Source: Patescibacteria group bacterium (GTDB taxonomy: Bacteria > Patescibacteriota > Patescibacteriia > Patescibacteriales > VMTK01). From it: 9,793 nt of DNA. Shown here one piece after another: positions 1 through 6,317 of the stretch. The stretch is from assembly GCA_018896595.1 (NCBI GenBank), contig JAHIME010000047.1, positions 1 to 9,793 of the forward strand. The letters are read 5' to 3'. How positions within the stretch are numbered: the first letter of the stretch is position 1; each line of letters opens with the position of its first letter. The notes below the pieces were generated by a model. That model saw only the letters and a list, made by a program, of their open reading frames with translations. It did not search any database and was not told where the DNA came from. Both the position numbers and the translations under genes were made by a program.

Positions 1-841
1 CGCAAACCGCCGCCATCGCGTTAGCCGCGTTAAACTCGCCTAACAGTTGCAGTTTTATTTTCTCGCCGTTTGCCTCAAAGCCAACGCCTTCCCTGCCAAC
101 TTCAATATTATTATATTTAATTGCTTCAACTTCTTTTGTTTTTTTTATTTCTGTCTCATCTCCTTTCACATATGCGAATTTTAACTCGCTCCAAAATTCC
201 AAAAAGTAGCCCGCGTGCTCATCATCGCCATTAACAATAATAGTCTTTTTAATCCTGTTTAAATCCAGTTTCTTGATGCCGGTATCCGATTTGCGGACAT
301 GCTTTTTGTCATCGGCGTATTTTGTCTTGCATTTTTTAAGATGCGCGAACAGCTTGCCCTTAGCTTCTTTGTATTTCTCAAAACCGCCGTGCGATTCAAT
401 ATGCTCCGGATAAAGCCCGGTGAAAACCAAAATATCGTAATTTATAAAACGATGGCGGTATTGCCTGACGCCCTCGGAAGTAGTTTCTATGATCGCGTAT
501 TGGCATTTATTGCGCAGCGTTTTGCGCAGCATTTTCTGGGTGAAAAAACGGCCGGGCATAGTCATTTTTTTATCGTTCAGCCATTCTTTTTGCCCGTCAT
601 TAAACATGGCCGTTGAAGTATAGCCGGTTTTATAGCCGGCCGCTTCCAATATTTTCGCGATTAAATAAACAACGGTGGTTTTGCCGGTAGTGCCGGTTAC
701 TCCGATAACAACCAGCTTCTCGCTCGGCCGCCCGCAGCAAACGGCTGACAGCCAAGCCATAAAAAAATGATAAGCCGGCTGCAAAGCTTTAAACGCCTTT
801 TTCGGGATATATTTTTTGATGATGTTTAAAATTTTTTCCAT
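1..841 (-). CDS. murE: MurE-like Mur ligase (UDP-MurNAc-tripeptide synthetase family), 3' end beyond the window
   Basis: The reading frame is open from ATG at 841 to the left edge, giving 280 visible residues; the C-terminal domain lies outside. Mur ligases use ATP to join an amino acid to the UDP-MurNAc peptide in cytoplasmic peptidoglycan synthesis. The P-loop GVTGTTGKTT is at residues 47-56. ETTSEG (119-124), FTGLYPEHIESHGG (140-153) and EAKGKLF (159-165) match the MurE central domain, with K161 at the position of the carbamylated lysine. VNGDDE (204-208) and FNAANAMAAV (270-279) also fit. The P-loop comes about 65 residues earlier than in typical MurE, so the usual N-terminal UDP-binding domain is absent and replaced by a short basic then hydrophobic leader. 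It starts 2 bases after the femAB stop, with a weak AGGA about 10 bases upstream. The C-terminal motif that would show lysine or diaminopimelate specificity is not visible. Confidence 0.85.
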   Translation of the reverse strand, partial: MEKILNIIKKYIPKKAFKALQPAYHFFMAWLSAVCCGRPSEKLVVIGVTGTTGKTTVVYLIAKILEAAGYKTGYTSTAMFNDGQKEWLNDKKMTMPGRFFTQKMLRKTLRNKCQYAIIETTSEGVRQYRHRFINYDILVFTGLYPEHIESHGGFEKYKEAKGKLFAHLKKCKTKYADDKKHVRKSDTGIKKLDLNRIKKTIIVNGDDEHAGYFLEFWSELKFAYVKGDETEIKKTKEVEAIKYNNIEVGREGVGFEANGEKIKLQLLGEFNAANAMAAVC

Positions 842-843
842 AA

Positions 844-1860
844 TCAAAAAGTCCTGCGGACTTTCCTCACCATCTTATAAATACCATACCAATTTTTGTC
901 AAAAACCAAATCATAAGTTCCCGGATAATTAATTTCCTTTCCGCCAAAACCCTTTTTAAATTTTGTCACTCCAGGCCATCTTTTCGCGTTAATGCCGTAA
1001 AAATCATAATATTTATATCCAAGCTCTTTGGCCAATTTAACGCAATGCCACTGCGACAAATAAGGCGCCATAACATTTCTGTCCTCGCTTGAAGACGCGC
1101 CGTGCGCGTAGGTTGCGGTATCGCCGAAAAACGCGACAATTATTGAGCTGATGGGCTTGCCTTTATATTCCGCGAAAAATAATTTGATAAAATCATTGTC
1201 CGCTTTGAGCATTTCTTTGTAATAACTGATTCCATGCGTGCGAAAATTGTCCCGTTCGCCGGTTTGGCACATCAGCTGCCAAAATTCTTCAAAACGATCA
1301 GAACCGGCTTCAATGATTTTTACTCCCCGCTTTTCCGCCAATTTAATATTATATCTGGTCTTTGGATGCATGCCTTTCAACAATTCCGCTTCTGATTTTT
1401 CTAAATTCAATATCAGCGTCTGGTCAGGCTCAATATTAATTGTTTTAACAATTGGTAATTGATAATCGGTAATTTTGAAAGTCGGATCAAATCTTAAAAA
1501 CATAGCCCCCTCTTCCTGCGCCATTTGTTTTATCGTATCGCGTAATAACTCAATTATTTGTTTGGTTATTGGGATTTGAGACTTGGGATTTGTTTGGTTA
1601 TTGGGATTTGAGACTTGGGATTTATCAATAATAGGGCCTCTCGGGCAGTAAAAATATTTCTTGCCCATCGGCAAAGCTTTTTTTATTATTGTGGCCGCGG
1701 CAACTAATTTGCCGCCGTCTTCCACGCCCACCCTGAAAACATTTTCACTGACTGTTTTATGAAATTCGCCCCATTGCCATGATTGTAAAAATTGGCTGTG
1801 CTTTTGCGCGCCGACAAAATCATTTAATTGTTTTTTGTTATTGATTTTTATTGCATCCAT
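844..1860 (-). CDS. FemA/FemB-type peptidoglycan bridge aminoacyltransferase (GNAT-like)
   Basis: This 338-residue protein resembles the FemAB/FemX family, which transfers amino acids from aminoacyl-tRNA onto the peptidoglycan stem peptide at the inner membrane face. Visible signatures are FLQSWQWGEFHK (24-35) in the first acyltransferase-like domain, MHPKTRYNIKLAEKRGV (164-180) opening the second, and YDFYGINAKRWPGVTKFKKG (285-304) near the end. There is no tRNA-synthetase-like coiled-coil arm, as in short FemAB proteins. Two segments look foreign: residues about 80-101 are encoded by a perfect 32-bp tandem repeat, and 129-143 contain ITDYQLPI-like repeat sequence; both sit where loops are expected. 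It follows ruvA by 23 bases and precedes murE by 2, so the two cell-wall genes are probably co-transcribed. No Shine-Dalgarno sequence is seen. The amino acid transferred cannot be read from the sequence. Confidence 0.85.
   Translation of the reverse strand: MDAIKINNKKQLNDFVGAQKHSQFLQSWQWGEFHKTVSENVFRVGVEDGGKLVAAATIIKKALPMGKKYFYCPRGPIIDKSQVSNPNNQTNPKSQIPITKQIIELLRDTIKQMAQEEGAMFLRFDPTFKITDYQLPIVKTINIEPDQTLILNLEKSEAELLKGMHPKTRYNIKLAEKRGVKIIEAGSDRFEEFWQLMCQTGERDNFRTHGISYYKEMLKADNDFIKLFFAEYKGKPISSIIVAFFGDTATYAHGASSSEDRNVMAPYLSQWHCVKLAKELGYKYYDFYGINAKRWPGVTKFKKGFGGKEINYPGTYDLVFDKNWYGIYKMVRKVRRTF
1450..1476 (-). repeat. ITDYQLPI-type short repeat inside femAB
   Basis: On the plus strand GGTAATT occurs at 1454-1460 and 1469-1475, 15 bases apart, in an AT-rich stretch encoding ITDYQLPIV (residues 130-138). 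It lies between the FLRFDP motif and the conserved MHPKTRYN motif, in a region expected to vary. I recall peptides of the ITNYQLPI type as translations of short repeats in other bacteria; membership in that group is inference. Confidence 0.4.
1556..1623 (-). repeat. Perfect 32-bp tandem duplication inside femAB
   Basis: Positions 1556-1587 and 1588-1619 are identical, followed by four bases of a third copy. The unit itself holds two AAATCCCAA sub-repeats on the coding strand. Because 32 is not a multiple of three, the copies are translated in different frames: the first as KSQVSNPNNQT and the second as NPKSQIPITKQ. The frame stays open. This is not a CRISPR array, since there are no spacers. 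Confidence 0.95.
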
Positions 1861-1889
1861 ATTATTAATTTATTATTAATTTATTATTT
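1861..1889. repeat. 11-bp AT-rich tandem repeat between ruvA and femAB
   Basis: The unit ATTATTAATTT is present twice perfectly, plus a partial third copy, filling the 23-base gap and the ruvA stop region. On the minus strand it leaves only A/T just ahead of the femAB ATG, so there is no ribosome binding site of the usual kind. Confidence 0.7.
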
Positions 1890-2474
1890 CCCCAGCTTCT
1901 TCAGCGCCTGCTTGATTCTTTCTCCGCTGTCTTTAACGCTCGCGTCAACTTGGCGCAGGGCGTCCCGCGCCTGGCTCATTGAATAGCCCAGGGCCATCAA
2001 AGCGTCAATTTCATCTCCGACAACCATGCCGCCGCTATCCGTTGCTTGCCCGCCGTATCCTTGGCGCAACCGGGTTTTTAATATTTTTTCCCGAAGTTCA
2101 AGAACAACTCTTTCAGCGGTTCTTTTGCCTATGCCTGACACCTTTGTCAAAAGAGTTGAATCGCCGCCGGCTATTGACTCTTTAATGTCTTCCGCGCCGG
2201 CAATGGCTAAAACCCCCAAAGCCGATTTGGGACCGACGCCTGAAACGGACAGTAAAAGCTCAAACAATTCCAACTCTTCTAAAGATCTAAAGCCGAACAA
2301 ATCCAAGGCGTCCTCCCTTACATGCTGATGCGTATAAACTTCTATTTCCCGCCCGATATCCAAATCGGCGTAAAAAACCGGATTAATAAAAACCTTGTAG
2401 CCGATGTCGCCTACTCTTATTATAACATAACCGGCGCCCTTGTTTAAAATTTTGCCATTTAAAAATGAAATCAT
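1884..2474 (-). CDS. ruvA: Holliday junction branch migration protein RuvA
   Basis: At 196 residues this is a normal-length RuvA, the tetrameric protein that binds four-way DNA junctions and loads the RuvB motor. Residues 1-62 form the OB-fold domain (MISFLNGKI start, LFGF at 59-62). Two helix-hairpin-helix motifs follow: LLSVSGVGPKSALGVL (74-89) and LTKVSGIGKRTAERVVLEL (109-127). The C-terminal domain III that contacts RuvB is DEIDALMALGYS onward (154-196). The linker between domains II and III holds an unusual peptide, TRLRQGYGGQATDSGG (134-149), encoded by a GC-rich hairpin-forming stretch unlike its surroundings. The ATG overlaps the U32 stop in ATGA (2471-2474), implying translational coupling. 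No ruvB or ruvC is present in the window. Confidence 0.95.
   Translation of the reverse strand: MISFLNGKILNKGAGYVIIRVGDIGYKVFINPVFYADLDIGREIEVYTHQHVREDALDLFGFRSLEELELFELLLSVSGVGPKSALGVLAIAGAEDIKESIAGGDSTLLTKVSGIGKRTAERVVLELREKILKTRLRQGYGGQATDSGGMVVGDEIDALMALGYSMSQARDALRQVDASVKDSGERIKQALKKLGK
2038..2076 (-). repeat. GC-rich insert in the RuvA linker encoding LRQGYGGQAT
   Basis: The stretch encoding residues 134-149 is much richer in G+C than its flanks. On the coding strand TTGC-GCC can pair with GGC-GG-GCAA around an AAGGATAC loop, and the outer ends GTTGC and GCAAC are complementary. Its position in the flexible linker, its composition and its fold suggest a mobile or dispersed repeat unit. 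I recall GYGGQA-like peptides from other candidate-phyla proteins, but cannot verify that here. Confidence 0.5.
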
Positions 2475-3757
2475 ATTTTTCTTCTTAAAACACTAAATTC
2501 AGGTATTTCAACATCACTTTCAATAATTACAGTTTTTCCCTGTCCTCCATGCGCCTCTTCAAGCTCCTCGCCTGTTTTCGCGTCAACCATCTTTTCCAAC
2601 TTCATTTTTATTATATCATAAAACGGCATAACAATCTCTATTTCATCTCCAGCCCTTAAGCTGTTATGGACTTTAATATAAATTTTATATAATGTTTTTT
2701 CATTATTTTTAATTCCAATCACCTGTCCGCAGAACTCCCAATCGCATTTTTTATGCGATTCGGCTAAATTCTGCGCCATTTTGCCATTGCCGAAAGTAAA
2801 TCCTTCGGTATATCCCCGATGATATAATTTTTCTTGCAGCTCGTTGTATAAAAAATCAATTTCTGATTTTGTTACATGTTGCATATTATGCGTTACATGA
2901 CTATAAACTCCAACCACATTGGCGATGTAATACGCGCTTTTCGCCCGGCCTTCTATTTTAAAAGCGCTCACGCCCGCGTCCGCCAGCTCGCCCAATCTTT
3001 TTATCAGGCGCAAATCCCGCGAATTCAAAATATAGCTTCCATGCTCCTCTTCAACTAATTCAAAATACTCATTATTACCATTTGGATTAATAAAATGCTT
3101 TTCACTTTCAGCTTTTAACTTTGTACTTTTAACTTTGTACTCCCACCGGCACGGCTGGACGCAGTCGCCCAAATTCGCGCTCCTGTCCGCGAAAAACTTT
3201 GACAAAAAACATCTGCCCGAATAAGCCATGCACATCGCGCCATGAACAAAACATTCCAATTCCAATTTCGGAACTTTTCTATGAATTTCCTTAATTTCAT
3301 CAATAGTAACCTCGCGGCCCAAAATCACTCTCTTTACCCCCTGTTCATGCCAAAACTTAGCCGCTTGCCAATTTGTGCAATTCGCCTGCGTGCTTAAATG
3401 AATATTCGCCGCGGGCCAATTTTTTTTAACCGTGGTTAAAACTCCGGGATCGGAGATGATCAGCCCGTCCGGCTTTAACTTTTTTAATTTCTTTGCGTAA
3501 GCCGGCAATTTTTCAATATGCCGGTTATGGGCGAATATATTGAGAGTGATAAAAATTTTTTTGTTCAACTTATGCGCGTATTCTATCGCCTGCTTCAGTT
3601 TTGCATCTGTAAAATCATTAATCCGAACCCGCAAGGAAAAATCAGGAATGCCCGCGTAAACCGCGTCGGCTCCGAAAGCGAACGCGGTTTTCATTTTTTC
3701 CAAATTGCCGGCCGGAGCGATTAATTCTAACTTTTGTTGTTTTTGCTTTAAGTTCAT
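2471..3757 (-). CDS. U32 peptidase-family protein, probably TrhP-like tRNA U34 hydroxylation protein
   Basis: The ATG at 3757 gives 428 residues and an ATGA overlap with the nif3 stop; a GTG three codons earlier (3766) is possible but less convincing. LELIAPAGNLEKMKTAFAFG (10-29) opens the TIM-barrel-like N-terminus. The U32 signature is ECFVHGAMCMAYSGRC (168-183), followed by GDCVQPCRWEY (197-207). C176, C183, C199 and C203 are candidates for an iron-sulfur cluster. FKIEGRAKSAYY (266-277) is also conserved. Despite the family name, relatives such as TrhP (YegQ, YrrN/YrrO) act in 5-hydroxylation of tRNA uridine 34; collagenase-type activity is the older reading. Two repeat-derived segments lie at 207-220 (14-bp tandem repeat) and 286-297 (repeated CATGTAAC), both outside the motifs. 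It is coupled to nif3 upstream and ruvA downstream. Confidence 0.88.
   Translation of the reverse strand: MNLKQKQQKLELIAPAGNLEKMKTAFAFGADAVYAGIPDFSLRVRINDFTDAKLKQAIEYAHKLNKKIFITLNIFAHNRHIEKLPAYAKKLKKLKPDGLIISDPGVLTTVKKNWPAANIHLSTQANCTNWQAAKFWHEQGVKRVILGREVTIDEIKEIHRKVPKLELECFVHGAMCMAYSGRCFLSKFFADRSANLGDCVQPCRWEYKVKSTKLKAESEKHFINPNGNNEYFELVEEEHGSYILNSRDLRLIKRLGELADAGVSAFKIEGRAKSAYYIANVVGVYSHVTHNMQHVTKSEIDFLYNELQEKLYHRGYTEGFTFGNGKMAQNLAESHKKCDWEFCGQVIGIKNNEKTLYKIYIKVHNSLRAGDEIEIVMPFYDIIKMKLEKMVDAKTGEELEEAHGGQGKTVIIESDVEIPEFSVLRRKI
2871..2899 (-). repeat. CATGTAAC direct repeat in the U32 gene
   Basis: GTTACATG occurs at 2871-2878 and 2892-2899 on the plus strand, exactly 21 bases apart, around a palindromic GCAT-ATT-ATGC core. 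It encodes HVTHNMQHVTK at residues 288-298, a segment with no counterpart I recognise in U32 proteins, between FKIEGRAKSAYY and the RGYTEGF motif. Confidence 0.45.
3113..3140 (-). repeat. Perfect 14-bp tandem duplication in the U32 gene
   Basis: TTTTAACTTTGTAC is repeated exactly at 3113-3126 and 3127-3140, with a degenerate third copy (about 10 of 14 bases) to its left. On the coding strand the copies are read in different frames, as YKVKS and then TKLKA. The insertion lies directly after the conserved QPCRWEY motif, where related proteins have a variable loop. Confidence 0.9.
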
Positions 3758-4509
3758 ATATCGCACGGCACATCAATAAACTCAACTTCAATCCCGAATT
3801 TTTTCGCGATTAAATTCCCCAAATTTTGTATTCCCAATTTTTCAGTGTTGTAATGTCCCGCGTTAATAAAATTAACGCCGATTTCCTCAACGGCTCTGAC
3901 AACGTCTTCTCTGATATCTCCGCATAAATAAGTATCAGCTCCCAATTCCGCGGCGAATTTAAAATCGGGCGAAGAACCTCCTGATATAACGCCAATTCTT
4001 TTTACCTTTCTTGGACCGGCGGCAATAATACAAGATTGCGTGTTTAATTTTTTATTAACATTTTTTACAAAATCCTGAAAATTTGTTTCTCTTTTTAATT
4101 CGCCGATAAATCCGACATTAAACGGCTTTGTTTTCATTATGCCTAATAATTTGCATAAACTGATATTATTGCCGATTTGCGGTTGCGCGTCCAAGGGCAG
4201 ATGAAAACCGCATAAATTAATGTCATTTTCTAAAATTATTTTTAATCTGTTTCTTAAATATCCTGTGAATTTCGGCGGGGTTCCGACTTGATCTTTAAAA
4301 ATTCCATGATGGACAATTATCATTTGCGCCTTTTTATTAATGGCCGATTTAATAAGCTGTTTTGATATGCTTACTCCTATAACTATTTTATCCACTTCTT
4401 CCACTCCTTCAACTTGTAAGCCATTAACGCAATAATCCGTAAAATCTTTTACCTTAAGATAATCCTCGCAAAATTCAACTATTTTATTTCTCTTGATTTG
4501 TTTAGACAT
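3754..4509 (-). CDS. Nif3-like dinuclear metal centre protein (DUF34 family)
   Basis: This 251-residue protein belongs to the NIF3/YbgI family of toroidal hexamers with a di-metal site. Visible motifs are DYCVNGLQVEG (25-35), IIVHHGIF (64-71) with H67 and H68, GFHLPLDAQPQIGNN (101-115) with D107, and GHYNTEKLG (218-226) with H219 and E223; these are the expected metal ligands. It is the short form, lacking the PII-like insert found in longer (about 370-residue) members. The family's activity is not settled; metal-dependent hydrolase or metal-trafficking roles have been proposed. It starts 18 bases after the aminopeptidase stop, with an A/T-rich leader and no Shine-Dalgarno sequence. Its TGA stop overlaps the ATG of the U32 gene, suggesting coupled synthesis. 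Confidence 0.92.
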   Translation of the reverse strand: MSKQIKRNKIVEFCEDYLKVKDFTDYCVNGLQVEGVEEVDKIVIGVSISKQLIKSAINKKAQMIIVHHGIFKDQVGTPPKFTGYLRNRLKIILENDINLCGFHLPLDAQPQIGNNISLCKLLGIMKTKPFNVGFIGELKRETNFQDFVKNVNKKLNTQSCIIAAGPRKVKRIGVISGGSSPDFKFAAELGADTYLCGDIREDVVRAVEEIGVNFINAGHYNTEKLGIQNLGNLIAKKFGIEVEFIDVPCDI

Positions 4510-4527
4510 AGTGATTTTAGTTATATA

Positions 4528-5937
4528 TTATTTATAAAACGCCTTGTACGCCAAATAGGCGCAATAAATATCGGCCTTGGAAGAAATTTCCATGGGCGCG
4601 TGCATATTAAACAAGGCGACGCCGATGTCTATGATTTCAATTCCTCTCTTCGCCATATACATGGCGATGGTGCCGCCGCCGCCTTCATCCACTTTGCCCA
4701 AGTTGGAAGTCTGCCAGATGATTTTATTATCGTTCATTATTTTTCTGATTTCTTGCACATACTCGGCGCTTGCTTCGCTCGTTACCGACTTGCCTCGATG
4801 GCCGGTGTATTTTTCAAAAGCCACCCCGTATCCCATTTTGGCGCAGTTGCGCGGATCATGCACATCCTTATAATCCGGATCAAACGCGGCCGTCACATCG
4901 CTTGAAAAAGCCCGGCTATTGTTAAAAACGCGATAAACATTTTTTAAATTGCTCGGCTGTTTCAGTTTTTCCAAGAGCTCAACGGTAAAACTTTCCAAAA
5001 AAATGGACTGGGCGCCGGTAATGCCTTCCGAGCCGATTTCTTCGCGGTCAACCCAAAAGCAGATTTGCGTTCGCTCGGCAGGTTTCGCTTCTAATATCGC
5101 GGCTAAAGACGGGAAAGCGCAGACGCGGTCGTCCTGGCCGTAAGCCGCAATGAGCGAACGGTCAAAGCCGATATCGCGCGCTTTTGACGCCGGCACCGCC
5201 TGAATTTCCGCGCTGAAAAAATCTTCTTCAATAATGCCGTATTTATTATTTAAATATTCCAGTATTGCTAATTTTACTTTTTCTTTAACTTTTTCATCTT
5301 TAACCGGAATGGAGCCGACTAAAATATTTAATTCTTCTCCCATTATCGCCTCGTCCAAAGTTTTTTTCATTTGGGCTTTTGCCAAATGCGGCAGCAGGTC
5401 GGTAATCATAAAAATCGGATCGCTTTCATCGTCGCCGATATTTATGTCAACTTTCTTTCCGTTGCTTAAAACAACCACGCCGTGCAAGGACAAAGGAATG
5501 GTCGGCCAATGATATTTTTTTATTCCGCCGTAATAATGGGTTTTAAAAAACGCCAAACTTTCATCTTCGTACAATGGCTTAACTTTTAAATCCAGCCGCG
5601 GCGAATCAATATGCGACATTATCATCTTAAATCCGGCGCTCAGCGGTTTTTTTCCCATCACGGCTAAAGCCAAATTTTTATCATGGTTTACCGCGTAAAC
5701 TTTATCCCCGGCTTTCAAGCTTTTGCACTCTGCCAAATTTTTAAATCCGTTTTTTTTCACTATCTTAATTCCGGCTTGCACGGCTTCCCGTTCGGTTTTG
5801 GCTTCGTTTAAAAATCCTTTGTATTTTTCAGCGAACGCGAAAACTTTTTTCTTTTCTTCTTCGTTCCAAATTTCCCAACAATTCTTTTTTTCAAATTTTA
5901 ATTTTTTTTCCAAATTTTGATAGTTTATTTTAGGCAT
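4528..5937 (-). CDS. M18-family metalloaminopeptidase (aminopeptidase I type)
   Basis: This 469-residue cytoplasmic enzyme matches the M18 di-zinc aminopeptidases, which remove N-terminal residues (often acidic or hydrophobic) from peptides and form large tetrahedral complexes. Ligand motifs appear in order: MSHIDSPRLDLK (107-118) with H109, GQDDRV (267-272) with D269, DREEIGSEG (297-305) with E299 as the likely base and E300 as a metal ligand, SSDVTAAFDP (345-354) with D347, and NMHAPMEISS (444-453) with H446. GQDDR and SSDVTAAFDP differ from the classical aspartyl aminopeptidase motifs and fit the bacterial aminopeptidase I branch. The length is typical and there is no signal peptide. It follows the largest gap in the window (107 bases) and has a TATAAT box nine bases ahead of the ATG, so it probably begins a transcript that continues into nif3, the U32 gene and ruvA. 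Confidence 0.9.
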   Translation of the reverse strand: MPKINYQNLEKKLKFEKKNCWEIWNEEEKKKVFAFAEKYKGFLNEAKTEREAVQAGIKIVKKNGFKNLAECKSLKAGDKVYAVNHDKNLALAVMGKKPLSAGFKMIMSHIDSPRLDLKVKPLYEDESLAFFKTHYYGGIKKYHWPTIPLSLHGVVVLSNGKKVDINIGDDESDPIFMITDLLPHLAKAQMKKTLDEAIMGEELNILVGSIPVKDEKVKEKVKLAILEYLNNKYGIIEEDFFSAEIQAVPASKARDIGFDRSLIAAYGQDDRVCAFPSLAAILEAKPAERTQICFWVDREEIGSEGITGAQSIFLESFTVELLEKLKQPSNLKNVYRVFNNSRAFSSDVTAAFDPDYKDVHDPRNCAKMGYGVAFEKYTGHRGKSVTSEASAEYVQEIRKIMNDNKIIWQTSNLGKVDEGGGGTIAMYMAKRGIEIIDIGVALFNMHAPMEISSKADIYCAYLAYKAFYK

Positions 5938-5946
5938 ACGGTTTTA

Positions 5947-5952
5947 ATTATA
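5947..5952 (-). promoter_or_regulatory. Candidate -10 box (TATAAT) for the aminopeptidase operon
   Basis: A perfect TATAAT lies nine bases before the aminopeptidase ATG (5937). Normal spacing would put the transcript start within about three bases of the start codon, giving a leaderless message. No convincing TTGACA-like -35 element is found 16-18 bases upstream, where the DNA is almost all A/T. A chance match in AT-rich DNA cannot be excluded. Confidence 0.4.
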
Positions 5953-6001
5953 CAATAATAAAAAATAATAGAATAAAATATTCCTAATTTCACATTGCCT
6001 G

Positions 6002-6027
6002 CCCCGCTGCGCGGTGCGCGGCCGGGG
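6002..6027. other. GC-rich hairpin between the DUF5661 and aminopeptidase genes
   Basis: On the plus strand CCCCGCTGCGC pairs with GCGCGG-C-CGGGG around a GGT loop: eleven pairs, one of them G-T, with one bulged C. It stands out in an otherwise AT-rich gap. Read on the minus strand, as transcribed, it follows the DUF5661 stop but has no T-tract after it, so it is not a canonical intrinsic terminator. The T-rich side is on the plus strand, where no gene ends. It may be an insulating structure or another dispersed repeat. Confidence 0.45.
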
Positions 6028-6044
6028 TCGTTTTGATTTTTGAT

Positions 6045-6317
6045 TTATTTATTTTCCCAATACGCTTCTCCTTCTTTTTCCATTTTTTCCAGCCGGGTGT
6101 AATAATCCCGAATTTCGTTCAAATGCGCCAGCGCGATTTTCCCGGTCGCGAGCGGATCGTCGCCGGTGACGTTCGTGTTCGGGTCAATCGTTCCATGCTC
6201 CAGCTCAACATCCATGCCCATCCTAAACTGCTCAACGTCAAACTTGCTCCAGTTAATTTCCAGCTGCTCCCCGATTTGTTCGGCCTCTTCGGCCGTGAAA
6301 TGTTTTTTTGTTGTCAT
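6045..6317 (-). CDS. DUF5661 family protein
   Basis: This is a 90-residue soluble acidic protein without signal peptide or membrane segment. KHFTAEEAEQIGEQL, WSKFDVEQFRMGMDVELEHG (23-42) and GKIALAHLNEIRDYYTRLEK (59-78) match my memory of the DUF5661 family, small proteins of unknown function whose core alternates short helices around an FRMGMDVELEHG-type segment. Intact conserved residues and full length suggest it is functional. Its ATG overlaps the TGA of the SGNH hydrolase gene in ATGA (6314-6317), so the two are probably translated together. Nothing in the sequence indicates a substrate or partner beyond that coupling. Confidence 0.8.
   Translation of the reverse strand: MTTKKHFTAEEAEQIGEQLEINWSKFDVEQFRMGMDVELEHGTIDPNTNVTGDDPLATGKIALAHLNEIRDYYTRLEKMEKEGEAYWENK

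Noticed and set aside
299..616. Plus-strand open frame of 105 codons
   Set aside because: It is antisense to the continuous murE frame, which contains MurE motifs throughout this stretch.
1556..1623. CRISPR-like repeat
   Set aside because: The 32-bp copies are directly adjacent with no spacer and lie within an open coding frame.
3758..3766. GTG start at 3766 for the U32 gene
   Set aside because: The ATG at 3757 forms the same ATGA overlap seen at two other junctions, and the three extra residues add nothing recognisable.
4498..4905. Plus-strand open frame of 135 codons
   Set aside because: It is antisense to nif3 and the 3' end of the aminopeptidase gene, whose motifs are clear, and its translation shows no recognisable domain.
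6002..6040. Intrinsic terminator
   Set aside because: The T-rich stretch follows the hairpin only on the plus strand, where no gene ends; on the transcribed strand there is no T-tract.
3754..6317. Use of TGA as a sense codon (genetic code 25)
   Set aside because: TGA ends the nif3, U32, femAB and SGNH genes at sensible family lengths, three of them in ATGA overlaps, so it acts as a stop.
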